Shown piece by piece: positions 1 through 12,539 of a DNA stretch of 64,000 nt. Within the stretch, counting starts at the first letter, position 1. Each line of letters begins with the position of its first letter. This stretch comes from Paraspadella gotoi (lineage: Eukaryota; Chaetognatha). Under the pieces are notes generated by a model, which saw nothing but the letters and a program-made list of their open reading frames with translations, was not told where the DNA came from and did not search any database. The translations under genes and the position numbers were made by a program. The DNA is taken from positions 11,335,434-11,399,433 of the forward strand of contig CM119271.1 of assembly GCA_051294375.1 (NCBI GenBank), written 5' to 3'.

Positions 1-1501
1 GAAACCTTTTTCGTTAACGCTTAGAAATCCCAGCCGCGCTAAGCACTCGGCCCCAAGATGATTTTTCAAAAAAGAATTTGTTCAAATTAAATTAATTATA
101 GCTGTAGGAGACGCTTTTAATTTTGGAGGGGAAAACAAAAAATTAAATTCATGTTAATTAATTAATTAATTAATTAATTAATTACGTCCAAATCGTCTTC
201 TGATTATCTTATTGGTCTCTGGGTCGTAATTTGACAGAGCATTTCGACATCCGAGTCCCAGGTTTCCCGATTCGCGACGGAACTTGAAAGAACCCCCTCC
301 TCGACCTAGCGGAGAGGCGGAGAAGACCGTCGGAGAGAAACTGCGACTGAAGACCCGCGGACCGCGCGCGCCCGTTAAAGTTTTTAATAAAAGTTTCTTA
401 TCCACTGGCAGTTCTGATATTTAATACGGTACCTTAATAAAATAATCAAAGCATTATAGTGGAGGTCGGAATTTTTAAGTGAAAGAATTCGAGACAAAGT
501 AAAATGAAGAGAGCTATAACATCGAAGGGAAAATGCCGCTCTACAGCGCGAGAATAAAATAACATGACTTTTATATGAACTACTTTGTTTACCAAAGTAG
601 GTATGTGAAAAGGAATGGAATTTTAGGCCTGAAGAAATATTAATTTGACATTTTTGGGAACTTTACAAAAATTTCTTCTCAGCCGCGAACTCACTACATA
701 GATATTCATACAGACAATAATAATTAATCCAAACAATAAAAGTCAAATGATTAATCAAGAAGCAATATAATCAAATAAACAAAATCCACGAAGAAACCAC
801 TAAGCGTCCACCAAGGAATCCACAAACGTTTATTATTTTGAGAAGAGTTCACGATCCAACGCTAGAGAATCTGGAATGACCGCAAAAAGAGAGAAAGAGA
901 CGAACGTTGAATCTCTTATATAAAAGAGCATCTGAGTACGGTCGTCTGGACTTTAACAAAGTTCGCGGACCGGACGCACGATTAATACGAAGAATAAATT
1001 ATATATAATAAATAAAATAAATCGCAATATCTGGCTCTATTTTTAACGTTTGAACTTGTAGGGAAAAGTCAGAGGGCAGTTGCCTCGTGGTTAAGCCGCG
1101 ACCTCAAACGTTTTCACGTTGTTGTTAAGGTGTCTTTATTAATTGTTTTTAACCTGTTCGTTAATTGATGAAAGAACTGAACCGAAAAACGCTAATTAAA
1201 AATCGAAAATGGCCTATAAAAGCAATCGGTACGAATGCACATTTAAATGACGAAAGGCACAACGCCAAAAAATGAGAAGGTTAATGTACAAAGAAAAAAG
1301 GCACATCGATCCATGCATAAACTCAAATCGCCAAACTGTGCGTGCAAATTTAGTGCAAAATTTGTTGCAAACGTGTTGCAAATTGTGTATTATATTCTAG
1401 CCTAAGCCGACGTACCAACCAAAGACTCGATGAGAAGGAGAGAAACAGAGGCGACTTACCACCGCTCTCGTCTCTCTCTCTTTCTCTCTCTTCTCTCTCT
1501 C

Positions 1502-1532
<31 letters not shown>

Positions 1533-2057
1533 GCCTCAGTTAAGAAAGTTTCTCTCATTCCTGTGACCTGACAAGCGTATCCAACCACTGATTCAGGCCC
1601 CGGGACTGAGTTGAATTTACTCCCCCCCTTTCGCTGGAAAGCCAGTGCAGGTGGTTACAATGTGGGCGGCATATAAGTCGAGCATACATAAGTTCACCTC
1701 GCCCTATAAGCAACAACACCTTCTGTCTTGACCGGCTGGCTCAATTGAGTATAAAGCCATTCAATCTCATGGTCCACTAGATACCGGCTCAATCCCAACC
1801 CCGTAACGCTAAACCTGCGGCAAGCGTGAAACGCCGTGAACTGCCTTTCGTCGTTATTGTTCCTTTTCACTCATCCGATTTCCAAAAAAAGTGATTATTG
1901 GTTTCGCAGTGAATTCGTGAATCCGTCACTCTCCTCTTTTTTTCATCTCCTCAACTCTTTTTCGTTGAGTCTGAGAATATGAAGTTTATGTTTAGGAGGG
2001 CTTAAGGAGTTTGAATAGTTAATTCGACATTTGTTGATGAAGGATTCTGCTTCTTCT
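1..2057. other. Non-coding left flank, no gene recognised
   Basis: AT-rich DNA with an ATTA run near 155-185. A GC-richer patch at 1590-1860 has no convincing reading frame. The open frame at 178-405 on the minus strand has low-complexity, Arg/Ser-rich content and no recognisable motif, so I do not call it. A CT tract occupies 1464-1532. Confidence 0.5.
1464..1532. repeat. (CT)n microsatellite, interrupted
   Basis: Run of CT dinucleotides with a few T insertions. It creates the false Arg-Glu repeats in the minus-strand frame at 1397-1588. Confidence 0.9.
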
Positions 2058-2082
2058 NNNNNNNNNNNNNNNNNNNNNNNNN
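2058..2082. other. Assembly gap of 25 N
   Basis: Exactly 25 N, followed by a (GA)n run to about 2101. The same gap length recurs four more times in the window, so it is a convention of the assembler and not a measured size. Confidence 0.99.
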
Positions 2083-2436
2083 AGAGAGAGAGAGAGAGAG
2101 AGAATGAAAGAAAGAGACCCGGATAGAGAAACACTGCTGAGTTTTTAACAGGTTTTAATTTGTTGTCAGACAAGTCGCACACGAGTTTCGATTTTTTTCT
2201 TTTGTCACTTCCTGCGATGAATAATCTCTTATTATTTTATTTTAATTAAAGCGTTCTTTTACTATTTCTCCAATTAATAATTTATTAATTCATTAATTCC
2301 TTTATTCTCTCATTACTTTGGTCTTCATTCCGTCCCTCCAACGCAGTTGACTTCATTTTTTTTCATCATGACAACATCAACAACAACAACAACAACGACG
2401 ACAACTCTTTCAAAAGAAAACCGATCGAGTCTTTTC

Positions 2437-2579
<143 letters not shown>

Positions 2580-3167
2580 TGCCTCGGCCCTGCGATCTCG
2601 GAAAAATGAAGGTAAGACGACGACAACGACGACGACGACAACGACGACTTATTGCATTTATTTTTCTGCGACGTTCATTTATGCATTCATTCACTCACTC
2701 TCTGGCTCATTCAGTTTGTGATTCTTTCATTCATTCGCTCGTTCATTTGCCGATCCCTTCCCTCAATTCATTAGTTTATTCAATAATTCCCTGACTCGTT
2801 CAGTCACTCAGACATTCTCTCATTAATTCCCTCATTGATTTTTTTTTGTTCAATCAATCAATCATTCATTCAATCACTAACTCCGTCATTCATTCATTCG
2901 TTCATTAATTCATTCATTCAATCATTCACTCATTCATTCATTCATTCATTCAATTACTCCAATCAATGAAATATAATAAAAAATAAATCAAATCTAACCA
3001 TCATAAATCAAAAGAAAAACGATCGGGATTCGCTTTCAATATTTTTGTCCCTGCCTTCCTTTCCCCAGCTCTATTCCCTTCTTCCCTTCCAATGATCCTC
3101 ATCCCCAACCGCCCCTCTTTCTCTTCCTCCTCCTCCTCCTCCTCCTCCTCCTACCCCGGCGCCCGAG

Positions 3168-3429
3168 AACTCGTTCTCGCCGCCCTCGACGGCGTCCTTC
3201 ACGTCTGGAGCGGGCGTGGCGGCGACGGACGCCTCCTTCCGGCGGATCTAGTCTGGCGGTTCGATCCGCGGGCGGACACGGATGCGGCGTCGTGGGCGGT
3301 CGACGAGACGAGCGGCGACGTTCCGACGGCGCGCATGGGCGCCGCGGGCGTCGCGGTCGACGGAGTTCTGTACGTCTTCGGCGGGAAGAATGGAGAGAAG
3401 TTGATGAGTGGGATATTTTCCTATCGGAG
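3168..3429 (+). pseudogene. Kelch-repeat gene, upstream exon, copy A
   Basis: GC-rich exon read open from a likely AG acceptor near 3167 to a GTGAGA donor at 3430. The translation shows two kelch-like blades: a strand with HVWSG, then DLVWRFDP and SWAVDETSGDVPTARMG, and a strand VLYVFGG followed by KNGEKLMS. The pattern of paired glycines after a hydrophobic strand, then a Trp and G-D-x-P-x-x-R, is typical of kelch beta-propellers that bind partners or act as substrate receptors. This exon is intact; I mark the locus as broken because later exons need frame shifts. The precise family member is not clear. The 5' exons are not identified in this copy. Confidence 0.7.
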
Positions 3430-3430
3430 G

Positions 3431-4495
3431 TGAGACGAGCGAGCGAGCGAATCGAACAAAAAAAATAATTCGTAAAGATATTGTGTGATCGATCAATTCT
3501 TTGTTCACATAATAGCTTAAGATAATTAATGATTAAAACTTTGAAACAATACTAGATCAGATTAGCAATCAGTCTGAAAACGAAATCAATCAATCTAAAA
3601 ACATTGAAAAAAATTAATCAATCAGTTAAATAAAAATAGTATTGATAGAAAGCAAGCAGGGTTTTGCTATCTTACTATCTTGAACGAGGTATGGTAATCT
3701 TAACCCACCGTAGCCTGTCAAAATTTCATAGCAATTATGTACAAGTAAAATAACCTATAATTTAATTAATAACTAAATTTGATATATATTTTTATACATT
3801 ATAAAGTAATAGAGACAATGTCTTGGCCGCACGGTCCGTTTTAATTTTAAAATCATTGCCTATCGATCGTTCCGGCCTTATTTTCTCCGTCATTTTCCCT
3901 AAAAATTGGATTATAACAACTATCGTATTGCTACATTTCCTTATTAACTGAACTCTCTATTTTATTCTTCTTAACTTGCTATGCTAATCTTCTTAACTTC
4001 TTTTATTCTATTCTTTCTTAACTCTACTTCTATTTCCTTCTTGAACCCCGTCCACCGCGCCACTTTTCTTATTTCGCTACTCTTTTTCTCATTAACGCTT
4101 CTACTGCTTCTATGTTCCATTTGTCCTCTAACGATTCTATTCACTGCCTTACTTCCTTACTTTTTTATTATAGTACCTTGGCTTAACTTCTATTATAGCT
4201 TCTTCTTAAGCTTCAGTGATTCTATTCTTCTTAACACTTCTATTTCTACTATCTTTCGGGCACTAGCTGACCTTTTGAACTTGTCTATGTCGTAACATAT
4301 GGGTACTTCTTCTAGCGTCTTAGTTCGTTGTGTGGTAAATTCCTTCTACAATTCTATTCTTCTTGTAACTTTCTATTGCTATTCCTTCGTAAACTCTCTA
4401 TTCTCAATTCTTCTACTTCTAAACTGTGGTATCCTATCTTTACCCTTCATGCCGCCCTCGGGCATCTTTGCTCCTTTCCTATTCCTTCTTCTCCT
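3431..4495 (+). other. Intron of kelch gene copy A
   Basis: AT-rich, then a pyrimidine-rich stretch with repeated CTTCTTAACTTC-like words at 3965-4420. The equivalent in copy B lies at 13705-14560. No coding signal. Confidence 0.6.
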
Positions 4496-4499
4496 TCGC

Positions 4500-4955
4500 T
4501 CTCAGCCAGCTCTGCGAATTGAAGGTCCAGCCTGCGTCGGTGCTCTGCGACCACCGGATGCACCATCACCAACACGAGGCGCGGGCACCCGGCACGGCCC
4601 TGCCTGGCGCAGCGCCGGGATGTCCATGCGCAAGCGTCCCGACCCACAGGCGGCCTCAGCGGACTGAATGGTTGGACCGAGACAGACTGGAGGCGACGGC
4701 CGATAAGACTGTTTGGCTTCCTTCTTCCGGCCGGCGAACAAGCGAGCGGGGCCAAGCGCCATCGGCCGCCCTCGGATCTCCGCGCGGCGGACAAAGAGAT
4801 TCCCTCGGCTGCACGGATCAACTGCTTCGCTTCTTCACCGGAGGCGGCGGGAGACGGCGCCGTGCTGGGGCACCGTGGTGTCGCCGGGTCCGCGTCCGGC
4901 GCCGGAGATACGGCGCCGGTTGCGGAGCGATCGGGACGGCTAAGGCTTACCTTGG
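4500..4955 (+). pseudogene. Kelch-repeat gene, middle exon, copy A, frameshifted
   Basis: GC-rich exon with no single open kelch frame. Piecing frames together gives WGTVVSPGPRPAP in one frame and RYGAGCGAIGTA in another. Together they form the kelch signature of a Trp strand, a Pro loop, Arg-Tyr-Gly and a following hydrophobic strand. Copy B shows the same pieces at 14790-14920 with different breaks. The breaks differ between copies, which points to sequencing indels more than to shared inactivation. About 110 extra bases near 4530-4640 are absent from copy B. Confidence 0.5.
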
Positions 4956-5189
4956 GCGGATGGGAGGAAAGGCTAGGGGAAGGAGGGAGTCAATCGGTTG
5001 AATGAAATTGATTAAATATCTTTAATCATAATTTTTATTTAAAATTTAAAATTTTTAAATTTAAATTTAAGATATTTAAAAATTAAAAATTTCAAAAAAT
5101 TAAAAATTTTAAATATTCAAAAATTAAGAAATTTAAAAAAAAAAATTTAAAAAATAGATTTTTAAAAGGCTCTTTTTATTTTTTGCTAA

Positions 5190-5962
5190 AATCTCTCCAG
5201 ACTTGCGGCAGACTTCAGTATAGCTTCAGAAATCTCAGACGTTCGCTCGCTTCCCCTCGCGCGCAGTACAGACCAGCCGGGTCGGGACGGCAGCCCGCCG
5301 ACGCCCCCCGAACCCCTTCGCGCCGCACCCGGTCGTCCGGCGCGCCCCAATGAACAAAAAAGAGCGGCTACTTGCGAACAGGCGACATCTGGGGTAGTTG
5401 TCTGAACTCATTCGACAACGAGCGAGTGGACATCCTTGGAGAGGGCATAACGTCATACATGAGATGCAGCGATGAGCGTTGGCGAATAACCCGACCACCC
5501 TCCGCGCCGCGACCGTCCTCTCTCTCCGGGGCCGCTCTCCCTGCCGCGGGCCAGGAAGTACGGACGCGGCGACGGCCCCGCTTCCCATGCGCTCAAGACA
5601 CCTGACTGGCCGCTCGACGAGGCGAGCGCGCTACTTCTGCCGGTGCGGGGACCGGTGCCTCGGCGCCGAGAAAACGGGAAGACAGTGATAGTCGCGGCAT
5701 ATTCGGAGACAGAAGCCCGGGGAGCGCCCAGAAGCAGTGGACGCGAGGAGAGAAGCAACGTTCTGACCCGGCAGCCAGTAGGGGCGTGAGTTCCGAGACA
5801 TTGTGGTCTTCGGTGCCGATCGACTCGGGCGAGGATCGGACGCGGGAGACCGTCATTCGTCGTGGGGGTAATGGGAGAGGAGCGCAGTCGGGATCGCCGA
5901 GAGCGTTTGTGGAGATTAGGGTCAGTGGAAAGGGCATAAGGACTCGTTTTGAAGAGCTGTGA
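5190..5962 (+). pseudogene. Kelch-repeat gene, last exon, copy A, frameshifted
   Basis: This matches the cleaner copy B exon at 15180-15593 but carries many insertions. The last segment is open as AFVEIRVSGKGIRTRFEEL and ends at a TGA at 5960-5962. Copy B reads AFVEIRVEGLDSF before its stop, so both copies agree on the C terminus up to EIRV. Downstream lies an AATAAA signal at 6126. Confidence 0.55.
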
Positions 5963-6125
5963 GAGGGGTGGCGGCGAGCAGAGAAGATTGAGAAGGGCGT
6001 GCGGTGTGTCGCGCCGGTGTCAAAGAGACTCTGGGAGAAGAATTGCCCGTTGTAGGTATTTATCTGTTATTATTGACGCTCGCGGCGGGGTCAGATTTTT
6101 TGTGATTATCGCTTATTAAGCAAAA

Positions 6126-6131
6126 AATAAA
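6126..6131 (+). promoter_or_regulatory. Candidate polyadenylation signal, kelch copy A
   Basis: AATAAA about 165 bases after the proposed stop, followed by a T-rich stretch. The same signal is present in copy B at 15715-15720. Confidence 0.5.
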
Positions 6132-6229
6132 TGGAATTGGAATTGTTTTACTTTTTCGTTTGGTTTCGTTTCATTTTACTTTTTCTTTCATTTTACTTTT
6201 TTTTTTTTTTTTTTGCCTTTTTCCAATTT

Positions 6230-7030
6230 TCAACAACTTTTTCTTTTTTAACGATTTATATCCTTCATTTCCCCCTCACTTTCCCCCTACTTCATTTTCC
6301 TCCTCCACAATTTCTTTTATATTTTCCTCCCTTCTTCATTTTCCTCCCTCCTTCATTTTCCTCCCTTCCTTCATTTTCCCTCTTCTTCATTTTCCTCCCT
6401 TTATTTTCCTCCTCTCCTTTCCAATTTTTCTCCCTTCTTCATTTTTCCTCTTTCTTCATTTTCTGCCCTTCTTATTTTTCTCCTCCCATTTCCTCCTCTC
6501 ATTTTCCTCCTTCCTTCATTTCCTCGCCTTCCTTCATTTTCCTACTCCTTCATTTTCCATCCTTCTCATTATTCCATCCCTCCTTCATTTTCCATCCCTT
6601 CTTCAAATTTTCCTCCCTCCTTCATTCCTCCTCCTTCATTTTCCTCCTTCTTGCATTTTCAATCCCTCATTCATTTTCCTCTTCCTTTCATTTTCCTTCT
6701 TTCTTCATTTTCCTCCTTCTTAATTTTTCTCCCTTCTTAATTTTTCTCCTCCTTCATTTTCACTCCCTCCCTCCTATCATTTTCCTCCCTCCTTATTTTC
6801 CTCCTTTCTTCATTTCCTCCCTCCATTCATTTCCTCCTCCTCATTTTCCTTCTTTCTCATTTTCCTCCCTCCTTCATTTTTCCTTCTTTCTTTCATTTTC
6901 TCCCTTCCTTAAATTTTTCTCCCATCCTTCATTTTTCCTACCTCCTTCATTTTCCTACGCCTCCTTGCATTTTCCTCCCTCCATCATTTCCTCCTTCTTC
7001 ATTTTTCAATCCTCATCTCGTTTCGTCTTC
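6230..7030. repeat. Pyrimidine minisatellite (TTCATTTTCCTCC-type)
   Basis: Irregular tandem array of a 13-17 base unit related to TTCATTTTCCTCCCT. It creates the long Phe/Pro/Ser frame at 6131-7102, which is an artefact of composition. The copy B array (15880-16190) is about half as long. Confidence 0.85.
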
Positions 7031-7139
7031 AACTCGGCGACGTCCGATGTCACTTCTTCCGCATCGTTTGGGGGGGGGGAGGGAGGAAAGAGGGAGGAGT
7101 AACGTCTCCCTCCCTTTTCCTCGGCCACTTCTACGCTTT

Positions 7140-7535
7140 CCTCTCTCTCTCTCTATCTCTCTCTTTCTCTCTCTATCTCTCTCTTTCTCTCTCTCCTCCC
7201 TTCCTCTCTTCCTCTCTCATGATTTCCCTACTCCTCTTTCTTTCTTCCTCTGTCCTCTCTCTCTCTCGTTCTCCCTTTCTCTTTCGCTCTCCCGCTCTCC
7301 CTCCCTCACTTCCTCTCCATGACTTTCTTCCCTCTCTCTCTCCCTCTCCTCCCCTCTCTTTCTCTCTCCTCTCCCTCCCTCTCTCTCTTCCTCCCCATGA
7401 TTTTCCCCTCCAGCGGTGAATGGAGGTTGATTGCGAAAACATCAGCAACGAGGATGAGAAAAAAATTCAAATCAGTTTCAATCAGGAGTAGAGGGAGAGA
7501 GAGAGAGAGAAGAGAGAGAGGAGAGAGAGAGAAGA

Positions 7536-7566
<31 letters not shown>

Positions 7567-7600
7567 GAGAGAGAGGAGATGAGAGCGAAGCTGGGTAGTA
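7140..7600. repeat. (CT)n tract followed by (GA)n tract
   Basis: A CT-rich stretch at 7140-7410, about 80 bases of unique DNA, and then a GA-rich stretch at 7492-7580 form a long imperfect inverted repeat. Matched in copy B at 16315-16755. Confidence 0.8.
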
Positions 7601-7989
7601 AAGACACGCGTCCACCGCAACAAAAACTATTCATTCGCCAGGCAACTTATCGTCAGGCGAGAGAGTGAGAAAAAGAGAGAAAGAGAGTGAGAGAGAGATG
7701 GAGAGAGTGAGAGTAAAAGAACGAGGCAGTAGTCGTCACCTTTATTTGGTCAAGTTTATCCAAATTGAATAAGACACATCCAAATTAACAGATCCTGTAA
7801 AGTTTAGAACAAATGAAAAACCCAAATTAAAATTAACAACAAAAAAAACACAACACGAAAAGAAAAAAAAAGAGAAAAAAGAAAAAAGAAAAAAACTTGG
7901 GATGAATGAGAGAGGGTTTGAAGAATCGAGATTGAGGAACAAACTCGATTTTTTTTTCAAAAGTTCAAATATTTTCTTTATTTATTCCA

Positions 7990-8026
7990 AAAGAGAATTT
8001 CTCTCTCTCTCTCTCTCTGCTCTCGT

Positions 8027-8061
<35 letters not shown>

Positions 8062-8155
8062 TCTCCTCTCTCTCCTTGACTCAAGATATATTTTTCTCCT
8101 TTAATCTTTCGCTTTGTCCTCACCAATCTCACGAAACAACCTTGTGGTTTAGGAC

Positions 8156-8186
<31 letters not shown>

Positions 8187-8313
8187 TGATGACGACGACG
8201 ACGACGACGAATGACGACCGACGGACGACGACGATGGCGAAAAAAAAACCTCAGAGCAATAATCATCTTCAAAGGCGTCGATTCAGAATCATCTCCGTTG
8301 ATGCTCATCTCAT

Positions 8314-8354
<41 letters not shown>

Positions 8355-9060
8355 TTTCTCTCTCTCTCTCTCTCTCTCTTCTTACTGTTTCTCTTTTCTC
8401 TCTCTTTCTCTCAAATCTTTTTCTCTCCTCTCACTCTCTCTCAATCTTTCTCTCTCCTCCTTTCTCTCTATTTTTCTCTCTCATCTCTAAACGTTCTCTC
8501 TCTCTATCTCTCTCTCTCTCTTTCTCCTCTCTCTCTTTCTCTCTCTCTCATCTCAATCTTTTTCTCTCTCCCTCCTCTCCTCTTTCTCTCTCTCTCATCT
8601 CTCCTCTTTCTCTCAATTTTTTCTCTCTCTCTCTCAAATCTTTCTCCTCTTTCTCTCTTTCTCTCTATCTTTCTCTCCTCTCTAAATCTTTCTATCTTCT
8701 CTCTCTCTCATCTCTCTCTCTTCTCTCTCTCAATCTTTCCTCCTCTCTCTCATTCTTTCTCCTCCTCAATCTTTTCTCTCTATCTCTCTTTCTCTCAATC
8801 TTTTCCTCTCTTTCTCATCCTTTTTCTCTCTCATCTCTCTCAATCTTTCTCTCTGCTCTCTCCTCTTTTCTCTTCTAATCTTTTTCTCTCTCCTCCTTAA
8901 ATCTTTCTCTCTCTCTCTTCTTTCTTCATCTCTCTCTCTCTGCTCCTCATCTCTCTCTCTCTCTCTTCTCTTCTTCTTTCTCTGTCTCTCTCTCTCAATC
9001 TTTTTCTCTCTCTCTCTCATATCTTTCTCTCTCTCTCTCTCCTCCTCCCTCTCCCTTGAC
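7990..9060. repeat. (CT)n-rich low-complexity tracts
   Basis: CT runs at 7999-8085 and 8318-9050, broken by CAATCTTT words. All long frames here are composed of Ser, Leu and Phe only and are not coding. Confidence 0.85.
8090..8310. repeat. GAC-repeat tail unit, first copy
   Basis: About 200 bases with CTTTGTCCTCAC, a GTGGTTTAGGACGACGACG run, then AAAAAAAACCTCAGAGC and CAAAGGCGTCGATTCAGA. A second copy lies at 9060-9280 and a third at 17570-17750, each followed by a CT tract. Confidence 0.8.
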
Positions 9061-9280
9061 TCAAGAGTAATTTTTTCTCCTTTATCCTTCGCTTTGTCCT
9101 CACAATCGCACGAACAACTTGTGGTTTAAGGACGACCACGATGACGGTGATGACGACGACGACGACGGGAACAGACGACCAGGACACGATGGCAAAAAAA
9201 AAAACCTCGAGAGCAAATATAATCTTCAAAGGCGTCGATTCAGACCTCATCTCTGCCTTGATTGTGCTCATCTCATTCCA
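9060..9280. repeat. GAC-repeat tail unit, second copy
   Basis: Second copy of the unit at 8090-8310, in the same orientation, with small indels. The CT tract between the two copies is part of the repeated arrangement. Confidence 0.8.
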
Positions 9281-9419
9281 ACTTCGTCCGCCTCTCCATC
9301 TCTCGTCCTCGTCTCTCTCTCTCTCTCCCCCCTCATCAATCTATTCTCTCTCTCTCATCTCTTTCTCTCAACAATCTTTTTTCATCTCATCTCTCTTTTC
9401 TCAATCTTTTTCGAGGCAT

Positions 9420-11690
9420 AATAATACTTGAACTTTCGCGGACACCAGATTTGGTCACTCTTTTTGTTTTTCCCCCGGCCGGGACTGGCCGGCCATTGTT
9501 CTCCTCCTCTCCCGGATTCGCAGGACCTTCCAGGAGGTGTCGGCAAGCGACGCCTCTACTGGCTGACTAGCGAACACCTAAGATACACAACTCGACGCGG
9601 TCATTGTCTTCTTCTTACTCTTCTCTTCTCTCTCACCCTCCATCATCATCCGCGCATCGCCTGCGATGCGGCAATCCGGGCTAATAAATCAGATTCAGAG
9701 TCCGAGTGAACCGCAGAACCTAGAATCCCTGAGGAGGACGTCTTGAAAGACTGTCTAGTCGCGGATGCAACTGACCTAGAGTTTCGTTCACTGATGTAAT
9801 TTTTTCCTTCAGGGAAAACTTCGGACCTTTTAATTCGTTAAAACTATCACTCTCTCTCAGAACGGTTAACACGTAAAACGTAACTCCGCCGAGTATATTA
9901 TATTATTTTAATAATTCAACCGTGTAAAAATTTACCAATAAACATATTCATATAACATTAAATTAATTAAAACAACCACAGCGAATGTACCAGTTTTAGC
10001 AAAGTACTCGGTTGATATTACCCGCATTGATAATTGAGACTTTAATCAGGGCTAATCTTGCATACAAGATGTTTTTTATATCGTTACTTTTGCGCCTTAA
10101 GCATAATACAGTATGAGTCAAGAGAAAAAGGCACGAGATTTAATTCTAATTTTAATATTAAGTTGTTCAATCGTTCTCATCTTTCTATCCTTCTCAGTCT
10201 TTGGCAATTTTTCCTCTTTTCTCTATTTCTCAATTTCTCTTTTATATATTAAGTTGGTAAGTAAGAGCTTTCATGAAACTATCGACCATATAATTAGTAA
10301 ATAACCACTTACAATATGAATTAGTTCATTATTTGTATTGATATGGTTTATTGGAGTTGAGAGGGGCTATTGATCAAAGACCGATTTATTGATAAATAAA
10401 TATTTTTGGTCGGGTTTTTTATTAAAAAGTATATCATCATTGAGAATATTTTTAGTTAGCCTTAATGTCTTTTTAAAGATTCCCTCCCTTCTATTATTAA
10501 TTGCTGGTACAATTTTTTTATAAGAATTTATTTTATTAATTTATTTTCATTCATCCTCGATTTTATTTCAGTTACATTCTTCTTTCGTTCTAAGAGGTTT
10601 AAAGAAAAAGAATAATTATGTATTTTTTTAACAACCAAATAGCAATCCACCGGAAGAGTGGTTTTCATTTAATATATACTTAAGTTTGTAAAGAAAATGT
10701 ATGTATTTTGCATTATATAGTTATATTTCAAAATATTATGGGTGTTATGAGGTAATCCCTTTCTTTTCGTTGTGATTAGAGATTTAAGACAGAGTATTGA
10801 AATAAATTGGCCAATAGACAATTTATTTTTTACAAAGCCTTCTTCAAGCGTCAATTTAGTTTGTGAAATTAATTAGAGATTTTGTGTAGAAAGATGGGGA
10901 GAGAGAGAGAGAGAAACAGAGAAACTTTGCCCTCTCTCTCTCTCCTACTTTCTCCTTCTACACAAAATCTGTCTAAATTATTTTCACAAACTAATGACGC
11001 TGAACGAGGCTGTAAAAAAGTTCAAAACATGTACAATTATTCCAATCTTTGATAAATAAATTGTTATTGCCAATTATTTCAAACTTTGTCCTAAGATGTA
11101 TACATAATTATTTGAAAGGAACCAAAAAAATTGGGAGAAGTAAATAATACTGGAAGGGCAGAAAAAGGAGAAGAAAAAGAGAAAGGGGGGAAAGGAGGGA
11201 AAGAAGAAAAGAAAGAAAGGACATAAGGGTATAAAGTTAGGGGATAAAGAATAAGAGAGATTAGGAAAGAAAAAAGATTGGGGGTTGATAATAAAAGAAA
11301 AAAAAATCATTTAAAAAAATAGAGAAGAGAGAGAGATGGGGAAAATATGGGGAGAGAAAAACAACGGACGGGAAAAAATACTTTTCTTTAAAAAAATTAA
11401 AGAGATTTCATAACAAATAATAACAAGAAATCGGTTAATAAACCGTAACTTTTAGGTTATAGAAACTCAGTCAAAATTATTTTTTATTTACATTATTTCG
11501 GACAAGTTTGGCTTCAGTCAAAAACAGAATTGATTTGTTTTTAAATCTATTTATTATTACAATTTTTCCATTTTTTTTCATCATTTACTATAATATCTTT
11601 TTTAAAAATGGTCTAATCGGTTGTCTCGAGAAACGAACACGAAAAGAAAGCAATATTATCCAAAAAATAAGTAAACTAAAAGATCTTCAG
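9420..11690. other. Unique AT-rich DNA between the two duplicated blocks
   Basis: A GC-richer patch at 9470-9720 has no supported gene. The rest is AT-rich, with no recognisable coding exon. An inverted repeat is listed separately at 10825-11030. A purine-rich stretch lies at 11155-11350. Confidence 0.5.
10825..11030. repeat. Imperfect inverted repeat of about 200 bases
   Basis: Left arm words TTTTTTACAAAGCC, AGTTTGTGAAA and ATTTTGTGTAGAA followed by GA repeats reappear as reverse complements on the right, as CT repeats, TTCTACACAAAAT, TTTCACAAACTA and GGCTGTAAAAAAG. The arms are about 90-100 bases with a short loop near 10920. It resembles a MITE or other foldback sequence. Confidence 0.7.
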
Positions 11691-11913
11691 TCGCGACGCC
11701 CACGATGCTCCGGAATATTCGTCACTATTGATAAATCTCGCGAGATATTCTCACCAGGATCAGAGATAATTTTCCTCGATCCCGCCGACCTCGAGTCCCG
11801 GAGGCAAAGATTGGCCGACACGTTGTGGTCGGCCATGGTGGCACAAAAGGGAGACTATCCGGATTGGCTCGGGGAGTCACACCGTGGCTTCCGGCTCGCC
11901 TGCAGAATCCCGA
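11691..11913 (+). other. Exon-like open segment, product unknown
   Basis: Between a likely acceptor (GATCTTCAG at 11682-11690) and a possible GTATAA donor at 11914, the + strand is GC-richer and open in one frame. It encodes segments such as SGIFVTIDKSREIF, IIFLDPADLESRRQRL and WSAMVAQKGDYP. A Trp followed by K-G-D-Y-P is faintly kelch-like, and the segment lies 1.4 kb upstream of the copy B kelch exons in the same orientation, so it could be an earlier exon of that gene. I do not recognise it firmly. Confidence 0.3.
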
Positions 11914-12357
11914 GTATAACCCATGTCTTTATGTTCCTCTCTCTATCAATATATGCCTCGAAAGATCTTGATGCAGACAGAGAGCAGGAGAGGAAAAAGA
12001 TTGACTCGCAGCTCTTAATCTTATATGCTCTCTCTCAGATCCTCATCTCTCTCTCTATCGTATCAGACTTTTTCCTCTCTCTCTCTTATAAATTTCTTTG
12101 CCTTTTCCATCAGCAGATATCTCTCTCGTCAATCATCACTCTCTCGTTCCATCTCATCTCTCTCTCTCTCCCTCGCTCCTCTCCTCCTCTGCTTTTTTCT
12201 CAGCATGGGCAGCTCTTCCGCTCATGCCTCCTCCCGTCACTCTGTCTTCTTCATCTCTATCGACCGGTCATTTTCCTCTCCTCATCACTCTCTCAATCTT
12301 TTTCCTCTCTCTCTCCCGTCTCCTTCTCCACTCTCTCTTGCCTCTCGATGGACTCAG

Positions 12358-12382
12358 NNNNNNNNNNNNNNNNNNNNNNNNN
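12358..12382. other. Assembly gap of 25 N
   Basis: Exactly 25 N. The second copy of the duplicated block begins at the first base after this gap (CTCCAACGCAGTTGACC), matching copy A from 2338. Confidence 0.99.
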
Positions 12383-12494
12383 CTCCAACGCAGTTGACCT
12401 TCAATTTTTTTCATCATGACAACATCAAACAACAACAACAACCCAACGACGGACAACTCTTTCAAAAGGGGAAAACCGAAATCGAGTCTTTTCG

Positions 12495-12539
<45 letters not shown>

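Noticed and set aside
4299-5001. Several overlapping frames in the kelch middle exon
   Set aside because: None carries the kelch pattern alone; only pieces of different frames do.
6131-7102. 323-residue Phe/Ser/Pro frame
   Set aside because: A composition artefact of the pyrimidine minisatellite; the matching region in copy B has a different length and reading.
8186-8900. Two overlapping 230-residue Ser/Leu frames
   Set aside because: Pure CT microsatellite; frames shift without selection.
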